Source: Parapedobacter soli (GTDB lineage Bacteria > Bacteroidota > Bacteroidia > Sphingobacteriales > Sphingobacteriaceae). From it: a DNA stretch of 63,181 nucleotides. Where the stretch lies: NCBI RefSeq assembly GCF_025460835.1, contig NZ_JAMXAY010000026.1, positions 1 to 63,181 on the forward strand. Reading direction: 5' to 3'. Position numbers and translations under genes: made by a program. Position 1 is the first letter of the stretch; each line of letters opens with the position of its first letter. Positions 33,454 through 43,747 of this stretch are shown in pieces. Under the pieces are notes generated by a model. That model saw only the letters and a program-made list of their open reading frames with translations. It ran no database searches and had not been told where the DNA came from.

Positions 33454-35064
33454 ATGATGAGAGATATTGTTATCAAGTCGATATTTCTAACCCTGGTGGG
33501 CGGGTTAACCCTGCACCCCCTTTGCGGGCAGCAGACACAGGTGACCTATGTAACAATTGCCATACCCGATAAGCTGATACAAGTTGACCCAATGATCTAT
33601 GGGCAGATGCTGGAAAATGTCAATGATAGCATGATCTATGGCGGCGTAGCGGATCTCCGCGGGAATGTGCGACAGCACCTTATCCCCCATCTACAGGATT
33701 TGCAAATCCCCGTAATGCGCTGGCCGGGCGGCACCGTAGTTTACGAGTACCATTGGCAGAACGGGGTTGGCCCCAGAGACAAGCGGCCCACCGTACCGAC
33801 CCTAGCCTGGGGGGGTGTAGAAAACTATCAATTCGGCACCGATGAGTTCTTGCAATGGTGCAAGGAGGTGGGTACTATGCCTTACATCAATCTGAATATG
33901 AGCCTCCATCCCGATTACGAAGGGACGCTGGAAGAGGCACTAAACTGGATGGCTTATGTGAATGAGGATGCGAGTAACGGATATGGCAAGCTCAGGGCGG
34001 CAAACGGCCATCCTGAACCCTATGGTGTCAGATTTTGGTGTATCGGCAACGAAAACTATCTCACCAGCCGCTCAGCCCGCGTTCAGGAGTCGGACGAGCA
34101 GTACGCAAAACGGTTGAATGTATGGGCCAGTGCCATCCGTCGCCATCATCCGGATGTAGAGTTGTTGGGCATTGGTCATACCGAGAGTTGGAACCAAACA
34201 ATTCTCAGCGAAAACGGGCATCTGATCGACTTCCTCACCCAACATTATTATGTTAATAGCCTGGTGAAAGATGGGGAAATCCAAGACCCGCTGAACACGT
34301 TGTTTGCCCCCCTTAAAATGGAGGCCCATTTGGCCCGGCTAGGGATGCAATTGGCAACCGTAAACAGCAAGTTCGGCCGTTCAGATCGTCCTATACGCCT
34401 TAGCGTGGACGAATGGAACAACAGGCATTCCGTTGAAAGTGGTAATGGGTACCGATTCAGCCGGCAGTCACCACGGCGGCAATTCGACGTTGTGGTGGTG
34501 AGCGGCATGCTCAATGCATTCATCCGGCAAAGCCCCCACGTGGGCATGGCCAATTACATCTTCCCTGTCAACGCCCATGGATTGATCCGTACCGTTGGTA
34601 ACAGCGACGCCTACCAAACCCCCATTTATCATGTCTTCAAGCAGTACCGCCAACAAATGGTCGGGACTAAATTAGAAGCTACGGTCCAAGGGCCGACCGT
34701 CGATATCGAAGCGCTTAACCTCACGATAGATGGTGATACCCGATACGACAGCATTGCGATGTTGGAAACGCATGTTCCATTTATCGATGCGGCGGCGGTG
34801 CACAACGCTGATGGCAACATCTATGTCTCATTGATTAACCGTTGTCCGGATAAAACACATCGGGTGAGCCTTGCCGTACCCGACGGTTATCGGAGTGAGT
34901 CGGTATGGATGCTTGGTGATGGTGATATCAACGCCCGGAACAGTTCCGAGAACCGAAAGGAAATCGTACCTTCGGTCAAGCCCATTAGTACCAAGCGAGG
35001 CAAAGTGGATATTGAAATCCCAGCCTGTGGGTTGAAACTAGTCAAATTGACACCGACCGGTTAG
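33454..35064 (+). CDS. GH51 alpha-L-arabinofuranosidase, copy 1
   Basis: This 536-residue enzyme has a signal peptide (about residues 1-26, PLCGQQ) and a (beta/alpha)8 barrel of family GH51. The acid/base glutamate lies in CIGNEN near residue 200 and the nucleophile in SVDEWNNRH near 319. MRWPGGTV near 87 is another GH51 signature. The C-terminal 150 residues form the family's beta domain. It removes terminal arabinofuranose from arabinan or arabinoxylan side chains. It is closely similar to the next gene, so it arose by tandem duplication. Confidence 0.9.
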   Translation: MMRDIVIKSIFLTLVGGLTLHPLCGQQTQVTYVTIAIPDKLIQVDPMIYGQMLENVNDSMIYGGVADLRGNVRQHLIPHLQDLQIPVMRWPGGTVVYEYHWQNGVGPRDKRPTVPTLAWGGVENYQFGTDEFLQWCKEVGTMPYINLNMSLHPDYEGTLEEALNWMAYVNEDASNGYGKLRAANGHPEPYGVRFWCIGNENYLTSRSARVQESDEQYAKRLNVWASAIRRHHPDVELLGIGHTESWNQTILSENGHLIDFLTQHYYVNSLVKDGEIQDPLNTLFAPLKMEAHLARLGMQLATVNSKFGRSDRPIRLSVDEWNNRHSVESGNGYRFSRQSPRRQFDVVVVSGMLNAFIRQSPHVGMANYIFPVNAHGLIRTVGNSDAYQTPIYHVFKQYRQQMVGTKLEATVQGPTVDIEALNLTIDGDTRYDSIAMLETHVPFIDAAAVHNADGNIYVSLINRCPDKTHRVSLAVPDGYRSESVWMLGDGDINARNSSENRKEIVPSVKPISTKRGKVDIEIPACGLKLVKLTPTG

Positions 35065-35108
35065 GTCAATGTATCGGCACTATCGATTAATCTTAAATTT
35101 ATCACGAA

Positions 35109-36701
35109 ATGAAACCTTTTTTTTGCAAAATCGCTTTCCTCGCCTTCATCGCACTAATGGGGAGTATCCATCCGATCCAGGCACAACTCACCACCGTTGA
35201 AATCGATTTGGCGGCCACACCGGTACAGATTAACCCGATGATATACGGGCAGATGCTGGAGAATGTAAACGATAGCATGATTTATGGCGGCATCGCCGAC
35301 CTGCAGGGCAATGTCCGCCATCACCTCACCCCCAGCCTTCGCGACCTCCAGATACCGGTGATGCGGTGGCCGGGGGGTACGGTTATACACGAATACCGCT
35401 GGCGGCATGGAATCGGCCCAAAGCCCCTCCGGCCAACGGTCGAAAACCACCATTGGGGTGGCGTTGAAAACTACCAATTCGGTACCGACGAATTCCTGCA
35501 ATGGTGCCGGGAAATCGGTACGGAGCCCTATATCAATTTCAATATGGGCAATGATCCCGAGTTTGCCGGCGCCCTCTGGGAAGCGTTGGAGTGGATTGAA
35601 TACGTCAATGGCGACCCGTCATCAAATTTCGGCAAGCTCCGGGCGCATCACGGACATGCTGCACCCTACCGTGTCAAATATTGGTGCATTGGTAACGAAA
35701 ATTACGGGCCTTGGGGCAAACACACGGCCGAGACCGAGACAGCCTACGCAACCAAGCTGCGTAAATGGGCGAGCGCGATAAAACAGCGACATCCAGACCT
35801 GCACCTCCTCGGCATCGGCCGCTCACTCAAGTGGAACCAGACCGTGTTGGATTCCTGCGGCGAGTTCCTGGACTTCCTTACCCAGCACTATTATGTCACA
35901 TCGCGCGTGAAAGACGGTGAAATCCAAAACCCGATAAGCACGTTGTTTGCGCCCGCCAAGATGGAAGCACATTTAACTATGCTCGGTGCGCAGCTTGAGA
36001 CGATAAACAAGCAGTTGGGACGGGCAGACCAACCGATCCGCCTCAGCGTGGATGAATGGAATAACCGGCATTCTGTCAACCATGGCGATAAATTCACGTT
36101 CACCCGCCATGATGACCGTCGGCAATTCGACGTAGCCGTGGTGGGCGGTATGCTCAATGCGTTCATCCGGCAAAGCCCCCATGTGGGCATGGCCAACTAC
36201 ATTTTTCCGGTCAATGCCCATGGGCTGATCCGTACCGTTGGCGATGACGATGCTTACCACACACCCATTTACTACGTATTTAAGCAATACCGCGAGCAGA
36301 TGGTCGGCAGTAAACTCACTGTTGCCGTGGCAGGACCATCCATCGCCACGGATGCCATCAAACCTACGATTGATGGCGACAGCCGGGAGGCTGATATCGT
36401 TGCGGAGTCAATCCCTTTTATCGATGCCGCGGCGGTACGCCACGAAGACGGGAGCATCTATGTATCTCTGGTCAATCGGTCGCCCGATGCCACGCACCAG
36501 GTACGTATCGACATCCCAGCCGGATACCGGAGCGAGACTGTCTGGGTACTCGAACACCCGGATATCAATGCGCGGAACGACGAACGGAACCGTACGGAAA
36601 TCACACCATCCATCCAACCCGCCAAAGCAAGGGGAGGCAAGTTCAGTACGGAAGTGTTGGCTTGTGGGCTCCAGATTGTCAAATTGGTGCCGTTGCGTTA
36701 A
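35109..36701 (+). CDS. GH51 alpha-L-arabinofuranosidase, copy 2
   Basis: This 530-residue GH51 enzyme has a signal peptide (about residues 1-25, HPIQAQ). CIGNENYG lies near residue 195 and the nucleophile segment SVDEWNNRH near 315. Long stretches match copy 1 almost exactly, such as FIRQSPHVGMANYIFPVNAH, while loops around residues 140-170 and 200-215 differ and may change side-chain specificity. It ends the LacI-controlled locus; a conserved-loop hairpin follows at 36806-36838. Confidence 0.9.
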   Translation: MKPFFCKIAFLAFIALMGSIHPIQAQLTTVEIDLAATPVQINPMIYGQMLENVNDSMIYGGIADLQGNVRHHLTPSLRDLQIPVMRWPGGTVIHEYRWRHGIGPKPLRPTVENHHWGGVENYQFGTDEFLQWCREIGTEPYINFNMGNDPEFAGALWEALEWIEYVNGDPSSNFGKLRAHHGHAAPYRVKYWCIGNENYGPWGKHTAETETAYATKLRKWASAIKQRHPDLHLLGIGRSLKWNQTVLDSCGEFLDFLTQHYYVTSRVKDGEIQNPISTLFAPAKMEAHLTMLGAQLETINKQLGRADQPIRLSVDEWNNRHSVNHGDKFTFTRHDDRRQFDVAVVGGMLNAFIRQSPHVGMANYIFPVNAHGLIRTVGDDDAYHTPIYYVFKQYREQMVGSKLTVAVAGPSIATDAIKPTIDGDSREADIVAESIPFIDAAAVRHEDGSIYVSLVNRSPDATHQVRIDIPAGYRSETVWVLEHPDINARNDERNRTEITPSIQPAKARGGKFSTEVLACGLQIVKLVPLR

Positions 36702-37055
36702 TCATCACCTTAACTATTTAACAATTATTAACAAACTTCACACAACAAAACAGGGGCGGCATGCGTTATATAGATTCATAATTAGGTTTATAATTGGTTA
36801 GTTTAGAAAGCCCCGATTCTCCCCGTTTCGGGGCTTTCGTTTATAGTATAAAGCGTTGAAGCGAAATAAAATTAAGCAACCGATTGCGTGCAAATGCCCC
36901 TTGTCAAATCGAATTTCTTTTCTTAACGTTGCATTACGTTACATACGCCAATTGTAAAAACGAAATCGAGATTGAGGTTGTGTGTTCAGTGTTTGGCAGC
37001 GGCTCATTGGGGTCGGCGCTAAAGGGTTAGAGCGATTAACAAAAGTGAAAGGCCC
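36702..37055 (+). other. Intergenic region between the arabinoside locus and the FecI-type sigma gene
   Basis: The region contains the conserved-loop hairpin copy 3 and no gene. No exact TAnnTTTG box was found before the sigma factor; TGTTTGGC near 36992 is a poor match. Confidence 0.5.
36777..36843 (+). terminator. Conserved-loop hairpin element, copy 3 (end of arabinoside locus)
   Basis: Stem arms are 36806-36815 (GAAAGCCCCG) and 36829-36838 (CGGGGCTTTC). The loop at 36816-36828 is the exact reverse complement of AAACGGGGAGAAT. On the plus strand it ends CTTTCGTTTATAG and would terminate the GH51 transcript. The conserved flank lies at 36777-36805 (TTTATAATTGGTTAGT readable on plus). The stem sequence differs strongly from copies 1 and 2 yet is fully paired. 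Confidence 0.75.
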
Positions 37056-37640
37056 ATGGAACAAACGGATTTGCTACACCGGATCAGTAGGGGCGACGAG
37101 GATGCGTTCAACGCACTCTATCAAACATACCAGCCCGGAATGCGCGACTTTTTCGGGCGATATGTCCATTCTGATTCACTGGCTGACGATCTCTGCCAGG
37201 AGCTGTTCATCAAGCTATGGGACAACCGGCGGCAGCTTGCGGGAATACGTGAGTTCCGGCCCTACCTATACGTCATTGCCCGCAACCTCGCCCTCAACTC
37301 CCTCAAGCACATTGCAATCTCCCAACGTGCCATGGGCGAACTGCTCCGGCACTATCCCGTGCAGCAGGAGGTCACCGAGCAGACGGTAATAGACCGCGAA
37401 TACCGGCTACTGCTTGACCAAGTTCTCTCCCGGCTGCCCCGACGGTCGCGCGAAATCTTCGCACTATGCCGCGAGCAGGGTAAAAGCTACGACGAGGCGG
37501 CCCGCGTACTCGGCATCTCCCGCAATGCCATCAAAAACCACATGGTAAGCACCCTGAAGGTATTGAAATCCTTCGCTGAGAAGCAGTTGGGGGTGACGAT
37601 CGCGCTGTTGATCGGAATAATGAAATTTCTGCTACCCTAA
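37056..37640 (+). CDS. FecI-like ECF sigma factor
   Basis: This 194-residue sigma-70-family factor has region 2 (DEDAFNALYQTYQP near residue 15, DDLCQELFIKLWDNR near 48) and region 4 (LPRRSREIFALCREQGKSYDEAARVLGIS near 127-155; the recognition helix follows). The C-terminal hydrophobic tail is common in Bacteroidota FecI-type sigmas. It is followed 50 bp later by its FecR anti-sigma and an STN-type SusC, the three-part envelope signalling system that turns on a PUL when its glycan is bound. Confidence 0.92.
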   Translation: MEQTDLLHRISRGDEDAFNALYQTYQPGMRDFFGRYVHSDSLADDLCQELFIKLWDNRRQLAGIREFRPYLYVIARNLALNSLKHIAISQRAMGELLRHYPVQQEVTEQTVIDREYRLLLDQVLSRLPRRSREIFALCREQGKSYDEAARVLGISRNAIKNHMVSTLKVLKSFAEKQLGVTIALLIGIMKFLLP

Positions 37641-37690
37641 ATCCCACTTGAGTTGTCCTTCTATCAAAGGAAGGAATATGACAACCCAAG

Positions 37691-38812
37691 ATGGACAAAA
37701 CTGAATTTTATAAATTGCTTATCCAGCGGTATAAAAACAAAACCGCGACGGATGAAGAAATCGAGGTGTTTTTCCAGCTGATCCGCGAAGGGGCGCTCGA
37801 GGCCTCCCTCATGGATGAAATGGGGATCGATCTGGGCGATATCGTGGAGAAGAAACCGCGTGCCCGCCGCATTCGACCCTATTATGCTGCAGCCGCCGTG
37901 CTGTTGATCGGACTGGGTATCGCCTACTTCTTGCTGGATCGCCCATCCACGGCGTTAACGGAGTCTTCCTTGCCACTTGCGGCAAATGACGTACCTGCCG
38001 GTGGCAACCACGCCACGCTGACCCTGCCGGATGGCTCGCGCATCGCGTTGGACGACGTGGGGATCGGTGAATTGGTACAGGAGGCGGGGGTGCGGATAGC
38101 CAAAACCGAAGACGGGCAGCTGGTTTACCAAACAACACCGTATGCAGCTACCGGCGCCGACCGCGGGAGTGAGCATGCCCTTCACGAAATCAGTACCCCC
38201 CGGGGTGGCCAGTATCAGGTAGTGCTGCCCGATGGCAGCAAGGTTTGGCTCAATGCCGGCTCGCGCCTCCGGTTTCCAGCGGTTTTTGCCGCCGGTAGCC
38301 GGGAGGTGTTCCTCGAGGGCGAAGGTTTTTTTTCCGTGGCACACAACGACCAGCGGTTTATCGTCCGCACCGACGGCCAGCAGATCACCGTATTGGGCAC
38401 CGAATTCAATGTGCGCGCACATCCGGATGAGCCGATGGTGCAGACCACCTTGTTACGAGGAAGCGTACAAGTCGACCTGAACAACCAGGGGGCAAGCCAC
38501 ATCCTTAAGCCCAATCAACAAGCGGTGGTAGACCGGCAAGCCCAGACGGTCCGTATTGAAGAGGTCGTCACATCCGAATACGCCGCTTGGAAAGACGGGT
38601 ACTTCACCTTCCGCAACACGCCGTTGGCTACCGTGATGCAGGATGTCGCCCGATGGTACGACGTGAGCATTGATGCCGGCTCCTTACCAGACAAACGGCT
38701 GTACGCCGTGCTTCCCCGTGATGTTTCGCTGGCAACATTGCTCGAGATGATCGGGCTCACCAGCGGCATCGAGTTTGACTTAAAAGAAGGGAGGGTGTCT
38801 TTGGAACGATAA
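37691..38812 (+). CDS. FecR-like anti-sigma factor
   Basis: This 373-residue inner-membrane protein has a cytoplasmic N-terminus (about residues 1-60, sigma binding), one membrane helix (about 62-82, AAAVLLIGLGIAYFLL) and a periplasmic FecR domain with STPRGGQYQVVLPDGSKVWL near 165 and a C-terminal domain contacting the SusC STN region. It holds the adjacent sigma factor inactive until the SusC partner signals. Confidence 0.92.
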   Translation: MDKTEFYKLLIQRYKNKTATDEEIEVFFQLIREGALEASLMDEMGIDLGDIVEKKPRARRIRPYYAAAAVLLIGLGIAYFLLDRPSTALTESSLPLAANDVPAGGNHATLTLPDGSRIALDDVGIGELVQEAGVRIAKTEDGQLVYQTTPYAATGADRGSEHALHEISTPRGGQYQVVLPDGSKVWLNAGSRLRFPAVFAAGSREVFLEGEGFFSVAHNDQRFIVRTDGQQITVLGTEFNVRAHPDEPMVQTTLLRGSVQVDLNNQGASHILKPNQQAVVDRQAQTVRIEEVVTSEYAAWKDGYFTFRNTPLATVMQDVARWYDVSIDAGSLPDKRLYAVLPRDVSLATLLEMIGLTSGIEFDLKEGRVSLER

Positions 38813-38931
38813 TACAACCAAGGCAGGGGCCATAAAAACCGGAAGTGCGCGAACACCCCCGGTATGCATTAGGCAATCCCTGTCATCTGAATAGCAATCA
38901 TTAACAAATAAACCACCTAATTCACAAATGT

Positions 38932-41900
38932 ATGAAATTTAGCAAACATGCTTGTAGCATTTTCCTTGCCATGAAATTGACCCTTTTCTTTGTGCTTTGG
39001 TTCAGTCTGTATGCGTCTGCCGAAGCCCTGTCGCAGGAAGTCAGCCTGCGGGTGAAGAATGCTTCCCTGGAGGAGGTCCTGCAGGAAATCCGGAGCAAAA
39101 CCGGGTTCACGTTCATCTATGACGCACAGTACCTGAGCCAGGCGACCCCCATTACGCTGAACCTCCGGGACCAGCCGGTGGAAGAAGCGCTTAAGGCCGT
39201 CTTTTCGGACCAGCCCTTCCGTTATGTCGTTCGGGAGAAGACCATCATCATTGTGCCGCGCGACGAAAGCTCTTCGGCCCAGCTTACCGTTACCGGCACC
39301 GTTACGGATGAGCGGGGCGAACCGATGCAGGGGGTAAGCGTGCTGGAGAAAGGCACCACCAACGGGACCTCCACCAATGAGCGAGGCGAATTCGCTCTCA
39401 CCCTGCGTGGGCAAGGAGCCACGCTGGTTATCCAATCCATCGGGTATACCCCTCAAGAAGTCGCCGCCGGCGAATCCCCGTTGCACATCGTGCTGCAAAG
39501 CGCGGAGGAGCTCTTGGAAGAAGTGGTGGTCAGCGTTGGCTACAGCCAAGTGAAGGCCGAGGAGCTCACCAGTGCGGTGAGTGTGATAAAGGCCGACCAG
39601 CTGCAAGACGTTACGGCCAACAATGTGGGCACCATGCTCCAGGGCAAAATCCCCGGCCTGCAGGTCATCAACAGTTCGGGCCAGCCGGGGGCGGCACCCG
39701 AAATCCGGCTGCGGGGCGTTTCCTCCATCAATGCCTCCCAGCAACCGCTCGTGGTGGTAGACGGCATCATCGGCGGTAACTACGACCCCAACGACGTGGA
39801 GAGCGTCACCGTGCTGAAAGACGCAGGTGCCACCGCCATGTACGGCTCGCAGGCCAATGCCGGTGTACTGATCGTGACCACCAAGACGGCCACCCAAGAC
39901 AAAAACATTTTTGAAGCCCGGTTGACCACCGGGGTCAAAACCGCCGATTTTGGCACCATGGAAATGATGGGTGGCGCCGAACTCTACGAACACCAGAAAC
40001 AATTTTACCGCGACTACATCGTCGGCGGCGAAAACAACTCGTTCAAAATCGACCTCCTGAAATTCTACAACGAACGGCCGCTCGGACTCCGTGACCAGAA
40101 TTTCAATTGGTTGAAAGAATCTTTCCGTCCGGCGCCGACCACCAATGCGTATGTATCGGTACGCGGAAAAACGGAGAAGAACAGCTACTATGCAGCAGTT
40201 TCCTACTACGACGAAACCGGTAGCTTTTTAAACACGGATTACAAGCGGCTCAACCTGCGGGCAAATACCGAATACCGGTTTTCGGAGCGGCTGAAGGTTC
40301 GCAATAACCTCAACCTGAGCGCCAGCATGGGCAGGAGCTACGACTATATGGATATGTACTACACCTTCCTCAACCTCCCGTGGGACGATCCCTATGACGA
40401 GGATGGCGCGGCGCGCTATGTAGACGGCAATGTCCCGTTCCGCTGGTGGTCGCGGGACAAAATCAATCCCGTGCATACCATTGAAAACTCCGACCATCCG
40501 TATAAGGGGTTTGATGCCAATTACGATTTTGTGCTGGAATATAAAATCATGCCGTGGCTTACGTTTTCATCGTCCAACCGGTTATCGGCCGGATACAACA
40601 AGGGCACCAACTATTTTTCACCCCTTGTTGCGGGTCAGTACCACGGCAGCGGCTTCCTGGATGAGACCAACTCGCTGTTCTACGGGGGCATCACCAACAA
40701 CTTGCTCCGGTTCGATACCGCTTTCGGCCGCCATCACCTCAATGGCTTGGCAGGCGTTGCGTTGGAAGGCGGGCGCAGTGAATATTCCGGTGGTTCCGGC
40801 CGCGGGCTTCCCGAAGGCCTCCGTGTGCTCAACGTGGTCTCCAACAGCCAGATGTTGAACGGTTATTTTGACCGCTCCGCGCTCCAGTCGCTCATTTCAC
40901 AGGTCAATTACAACTACGACGGCCGGTACTTCCTTACGGCATCTTACCGGGTAGACGGCTCATCGGCCTTCCCCGAAGGCAACCAATACGCCGGTTTCCC
41001 GGCCGTTTCCGGCGCCTGGTTTGTGAGCAACGAGCCATTTCTGGAAAACCACCCGGTGGTCAGCGCGCTGAAGCTGCGTGCCAGTTACGGGGTCACCGGT
41101 ACGCAGGATATCGGCAGCACCCGGTTTCTGGGGCTATTTGCGCTGTCCAGCCAATATAATTCGGCTGTAGCCGCCATTCCTTACCAGCTGGCCAATCCCG
41201 GCCTCACCTGGGAAGGCAAGCACCAGTACAATGTGGGGCTGGACCTCTCGCTCTTCAAGCGGGTCAACTTAACGGTCGATGCCTACCGTAACGTCACCAA
41301 AGACCTGCTGCTGCAGGTATCCCAGCCGCCGTCCATCGGCTTTGAGGTCCGCTGGGAGAATGCGGGTAATGTAATCAACAAAGGGTTGGAAATCGGCATC
41401 GACGCCACTCCCGTGCAATCCAGCGATTGGGATTGGAACACGGGGCTGGTTGTCAGCTTCAACGACAACACCTTGTCGGGATTACCCAGTGAAATCATCC
41501 GCACCACGTCGCGCAGCGTTTCGCAGATTTACCGCAACGGTGGCCAGTTGTATGAATTTTACATGCCCAAGTGGGCCGGTGTGGATCCGCAGACGGGGGC
41601 GCCCTTGTGGGAAAAGCTGGTGTATGATACCGATGGTGCGGCCGTGGGCCGTGAGCTGACCTCCAATTACGCCGAAGCTACGCACCAAGAGGCCGGATCG
41701 GCATTGCCGCGCTACCAGGGCGGGTTCAACAACCTCCTGCGTTACCGCAATGTCAGTCTGCAGGTAAATACCGCGTTCAGCTATGGCAACCAAGTGTTCA
41801 GCAACGACCTGCGGTATGTCTTCAACGACGGGCACGAGCCCTACTATAACCAGATCAAGCGGCCCGAGGGCACGGTAATCTGGTCGAAGCCGGGAGACAT

Positions 41901-42213
41901 CGCCACCGAGCCCAGCCCGCAGAATGCAGCCAATTCAGCGGAACCTTCATCCCGGTTCCTGATGGATGCGAGCTATTTCCGTATCCGAAACATTGCGCTT
42001 TCATACGACCTGCCCGGCACCACGGCCGGAAAACTCGGCCTTGCCGGGTTAACTGTGTCGTTGACCGCAGATAACGTATATACGTTTACCAATTTCCTGG
42101 GTCAGGACCCCCAGACATCCATTGTTTCAGAAAGCTGGACCATGCCCGGCGTTGCCGACTTCAAGTACCCGAACAACCGGCAGTTTCTGATCAGCATCAA
42201 TTGTAGGTTTTAA
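38932..42213 (+). CDS. SusC-like TonB-dependent transducer with STN domain (FecI/FecR locus)
   Basis: This 1093-residue outer-membrane protein has a signal peptide, an STN signalling domain (about residues 35-105, with NASLEEVLQEIRSKTGF), a carboxypeptidase-D-like domain (about 120-190), a TonB-box-like EEVVVSVGY near 200, a plug and a barrel. The STN domain contacts FecR, so this protein both imports glycan and triggers the upstream sigma factor. It is followed by SusD 11 bp later. Confidence 0.93.
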   Translation: MKFSKHACSIFLAMKLTLFFVLWFSLYASAEALSQEVSLRVKNASLEEVLQEIRSKTGFTFIYDAQYLSQATPITLNLRDQPVEEALKAVFSDQPFRYVVREKTIIIVPRDESSSAQLTVTGTVTDERGEPMQGVSVLEKGTTNGTSTNERGEFALTLRGQGATLVIQSIGYTPQEVAAGESPLHIVLQSAEELLEEVVVSVGYSQVKAEELTSAVSVIKADQLQDVTANNVGTMLQGKIPGLQVINSSGQPGAAPEIRLRGVSSINASQQPLVVVDGIIGGNYDPNDVESVTVLKDAGATAMYGSQANAGVLIVTTKTATQDKNIFEARLTTGVKTADFGTMEMMGGAELYEHQKQFYRDYIVGGENNSFKIDLLKFYNERPLGLRDQNFNWLKESFRPAPTTNAYVSVRGKTEKNSYYAAVSYYDETGSFLNTDYKRLNLRANTEYRFSERLKVRNNLNLSASMGRSYDYMDMYYTFLNLPWDDPYDEDGAARYVDGNVPFRWWSRDKINPVHTIENSDHPYKGFDANYDFVLEYKIMPWLTFSSSNRLSAGYNKGTNYFSPLVAGQYHGSGFLDETNSLFYGGITNNLLRFDTAFGRHHLNGLAGVALEGGRSEYSGGSGRGLPEGLRVLNVVSNSQMLNGYFDRSALQSLISQVNYNYDGRYFLTASYRVDGSSAFPEGNQYAGFPAVSGAWFVSNEPFLENHPVVSALKLRASYGVTGTQDIGSTRFLGLFALSSQYNSAVAAIPYQLANPGLTWEGKHQYNVGLDLSLFKRVNLTVDAYRNVTKDLLLQVSQPPSIGFEVRWENAGNVINKGLEIGIDATPVQSSDWDWNTGLVVSFNDNTLSGLPSEIIRTTSRSVSQIYRNGGQLYEFYMPKWAGVDPQTGAPLWEKLVYDTDGAAVGRELTSNYAEATHQEAGSALPRYQGGFNNLLRYRNVSLQVNTAFSYGNQVFSNDLRYVFNDGHEPYYNQIKRPEGTVIWSKPGDIATEPSPQNAANSAEPSSRFLMDASYFRIRNIALSYDLPGTTAGKLGLAGLTVSLTADNVYTFTNFLGQDPQTSIVSESWTMPGVADFKYPNNRQFLISINCRF

Positions 42214-42224
42214 CGATAACGAAC

Positions 42225-43736
42225 ATGAAAATCCGTAATTATATCTTCGGCTTACTCTGCTGCCTGCTCGGCAGCAGCTGCGACCTCGTGGTGGAGCCCT
42301 CAGACTCCCTGACCACCGGCACCCTCGTTACCACCAGCGATGGCCTCCGGAATGCCCTGAACGGGGCATACTCCCTCTTCAAGGACCATGTTGAATTCAA
42401 CGGGGTGGTCAGTGCCAACAACATGTACCTGCGCCAGTATTTCCAGCTATCCGACTTTGCCAGTGACGACATCGTGTGCGGCCAGGTGACCACCGATCCG
42501 CTGTGGTACAGTTTCACCCAAGACCACACCCCTACCCAGGCCAACACCCGGTTCTTCTGGTATATTTCATACAAAATCATCAATACGGTCAACACCGTCA
42601 TCGACGCCGTTGAGCAGCAGGGTGAAACCAATGCCGAAACCGAGCAATTACTCGGCGAGTGTTACTTTCTACGCGCCCTCGCCCATTTCAACCTGGTGCG
42701 GCTGTTTGCAAAACCCTATACCCACGATCCGGGGGCTCCGGGTGTTATCCTTCGGCTATCGCTCGATGACCCTGCCGCCAAGGAACGCGCCACGGTGGAT
42801 GAGGTATACCAGTCGGTCATCGCCGATGCCGAGCGGGGCGCTTCGCTGATGAACAGCCCACGTGGCACTCAATATGCTTCGAAAGAAGCTGCATGGGCGT
42901 TGCTTTCGCGGATATACCTGTATATGGAAGACCATGAGCAAACCATCCATTACGCCAACGAAGTCATCAATTCCGGCCGGTTTACGCTGGCGACATCTGA
43001 TCAATACCCCACCCTGTTTCCCAATGCGGTTTCCGCCAGCGAGACCATTTTCTGTGTGGCTTTCACCAGCGTGGACGACTACGGCCGTGGGTCTATCGCT
43101 TCGATGGTCTACTCCGATGGCAACTCGGGATGGGGCGAGGAGTTTGCCTCCGCATCGCTACGTGCACTCATGGAAGGTACGCCCGAAGACATACGGTGGT
43201 CGTATATCGAGCCCTCTACAGATGAGTCCGGTGCGGTCCGTCTCCTGAACGGCATCCCCATTTATTACATCCGTAAATTCTCTTACCAGGATGGCAATCC
43301 CAACCTGAGTTCGCCCATCATGTTCCGCCTTGCGGAGCTCTACCTCAACCGGGCTGAAGCCTATGCCAAGAGCAATCGCGCTACCGAGGCGCTTGATGAC
43401 CTTGACGCGATCCGCACCAACCGCGGCCTAGCTGACCACCTGTATAACGGGCAGACGCCCGGCGGCATGAGTGCGCTGGAAGCCGTGTGGCAGGAGCGGC
43501 GCATCGAGCTGGCATTCGAAGGGCACCGCGTGTTTGACCTTTACCGCAACAAGCAGGACCTGGTGCGCGATTACTGGGGGTACCACCTGGTGGGGTTGAG
43601 CGAGTCTGATATCGACCTATCGCGGAAACCCACCGGTTACGGCAATATCCGCCTGGACTGGCAGCATCCGCGGAGCATCTACCATATCCCTATCGACGAA
43701 GTATTGAGCAACCCTTCCATTACCCAAAATCCTTAA
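42225..43736 (+). CDS. SusD/RagB-like glycan-binding lipoprotein (FecI/FecR locus)
   Basis: This 503-residue lipoprotein has a lipobox LLGSSC with acceptor Cys about residue 19. TPR-like helices include YFLRALAHFNLVRLFAKPY near 147, and the conserved WQERRIELAFEGHRVFDLYR near 424 is a SusD hallmark. It binds glycan at the cell surface with the STN-type SusC encoded just upstream. The gap to the next gene is 11 bp. Confidence 0.93.
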   Translation: MKIRNYIFGLLCCLLGSSCDLVVEPSDSLTTGTLVTTSDGLRNALNGAYSLFKDHVEFNGVVSANNMYLRQYFQLSDFASDDIVCGQVTTDPLWYSFTQDHTPTQANTRFFWYISYKIINTVNTVIDAVEQQGETNAETEQLLGECYFLRALAHFNLVRLFAKPYTHDPGAPGVILRLSLDDPAAKERATVDEVYQSVIADAERGASLMNSPRGTQYASKEAAWALLSRIYLYMEDHEQTIHYANEVINSGRFTLATSDQYPTLFPNAVSASETIFCVAFTSVDDYGRGSIASMVYSDGNSGWGEEFASASLRALMEGTPEDIRWSYIEPSTDESGAVRLLNGIPIYYIRKFSYQDGNPNLSSPIMFRLAELYLNRAEAYAKSNRATEALDDLDAIRTNRGLADHLYNGQTPGGMSALEAVWQERRIELAFEGHRVFDLYRNKQDLVRDYWGYHLVGLSESDIDLSRKPTGYGNIRLDWQHPRSIYHIPIDEVLSNPSITQNP

Positions 43737-43747
43737 TCGCAATTCCG

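Noticed and set aside
38917-40002. A 361-codon open frame on the minus strand
   Set aside because: Antisense to the STN-type SusC gene; no signal, promoter or family.
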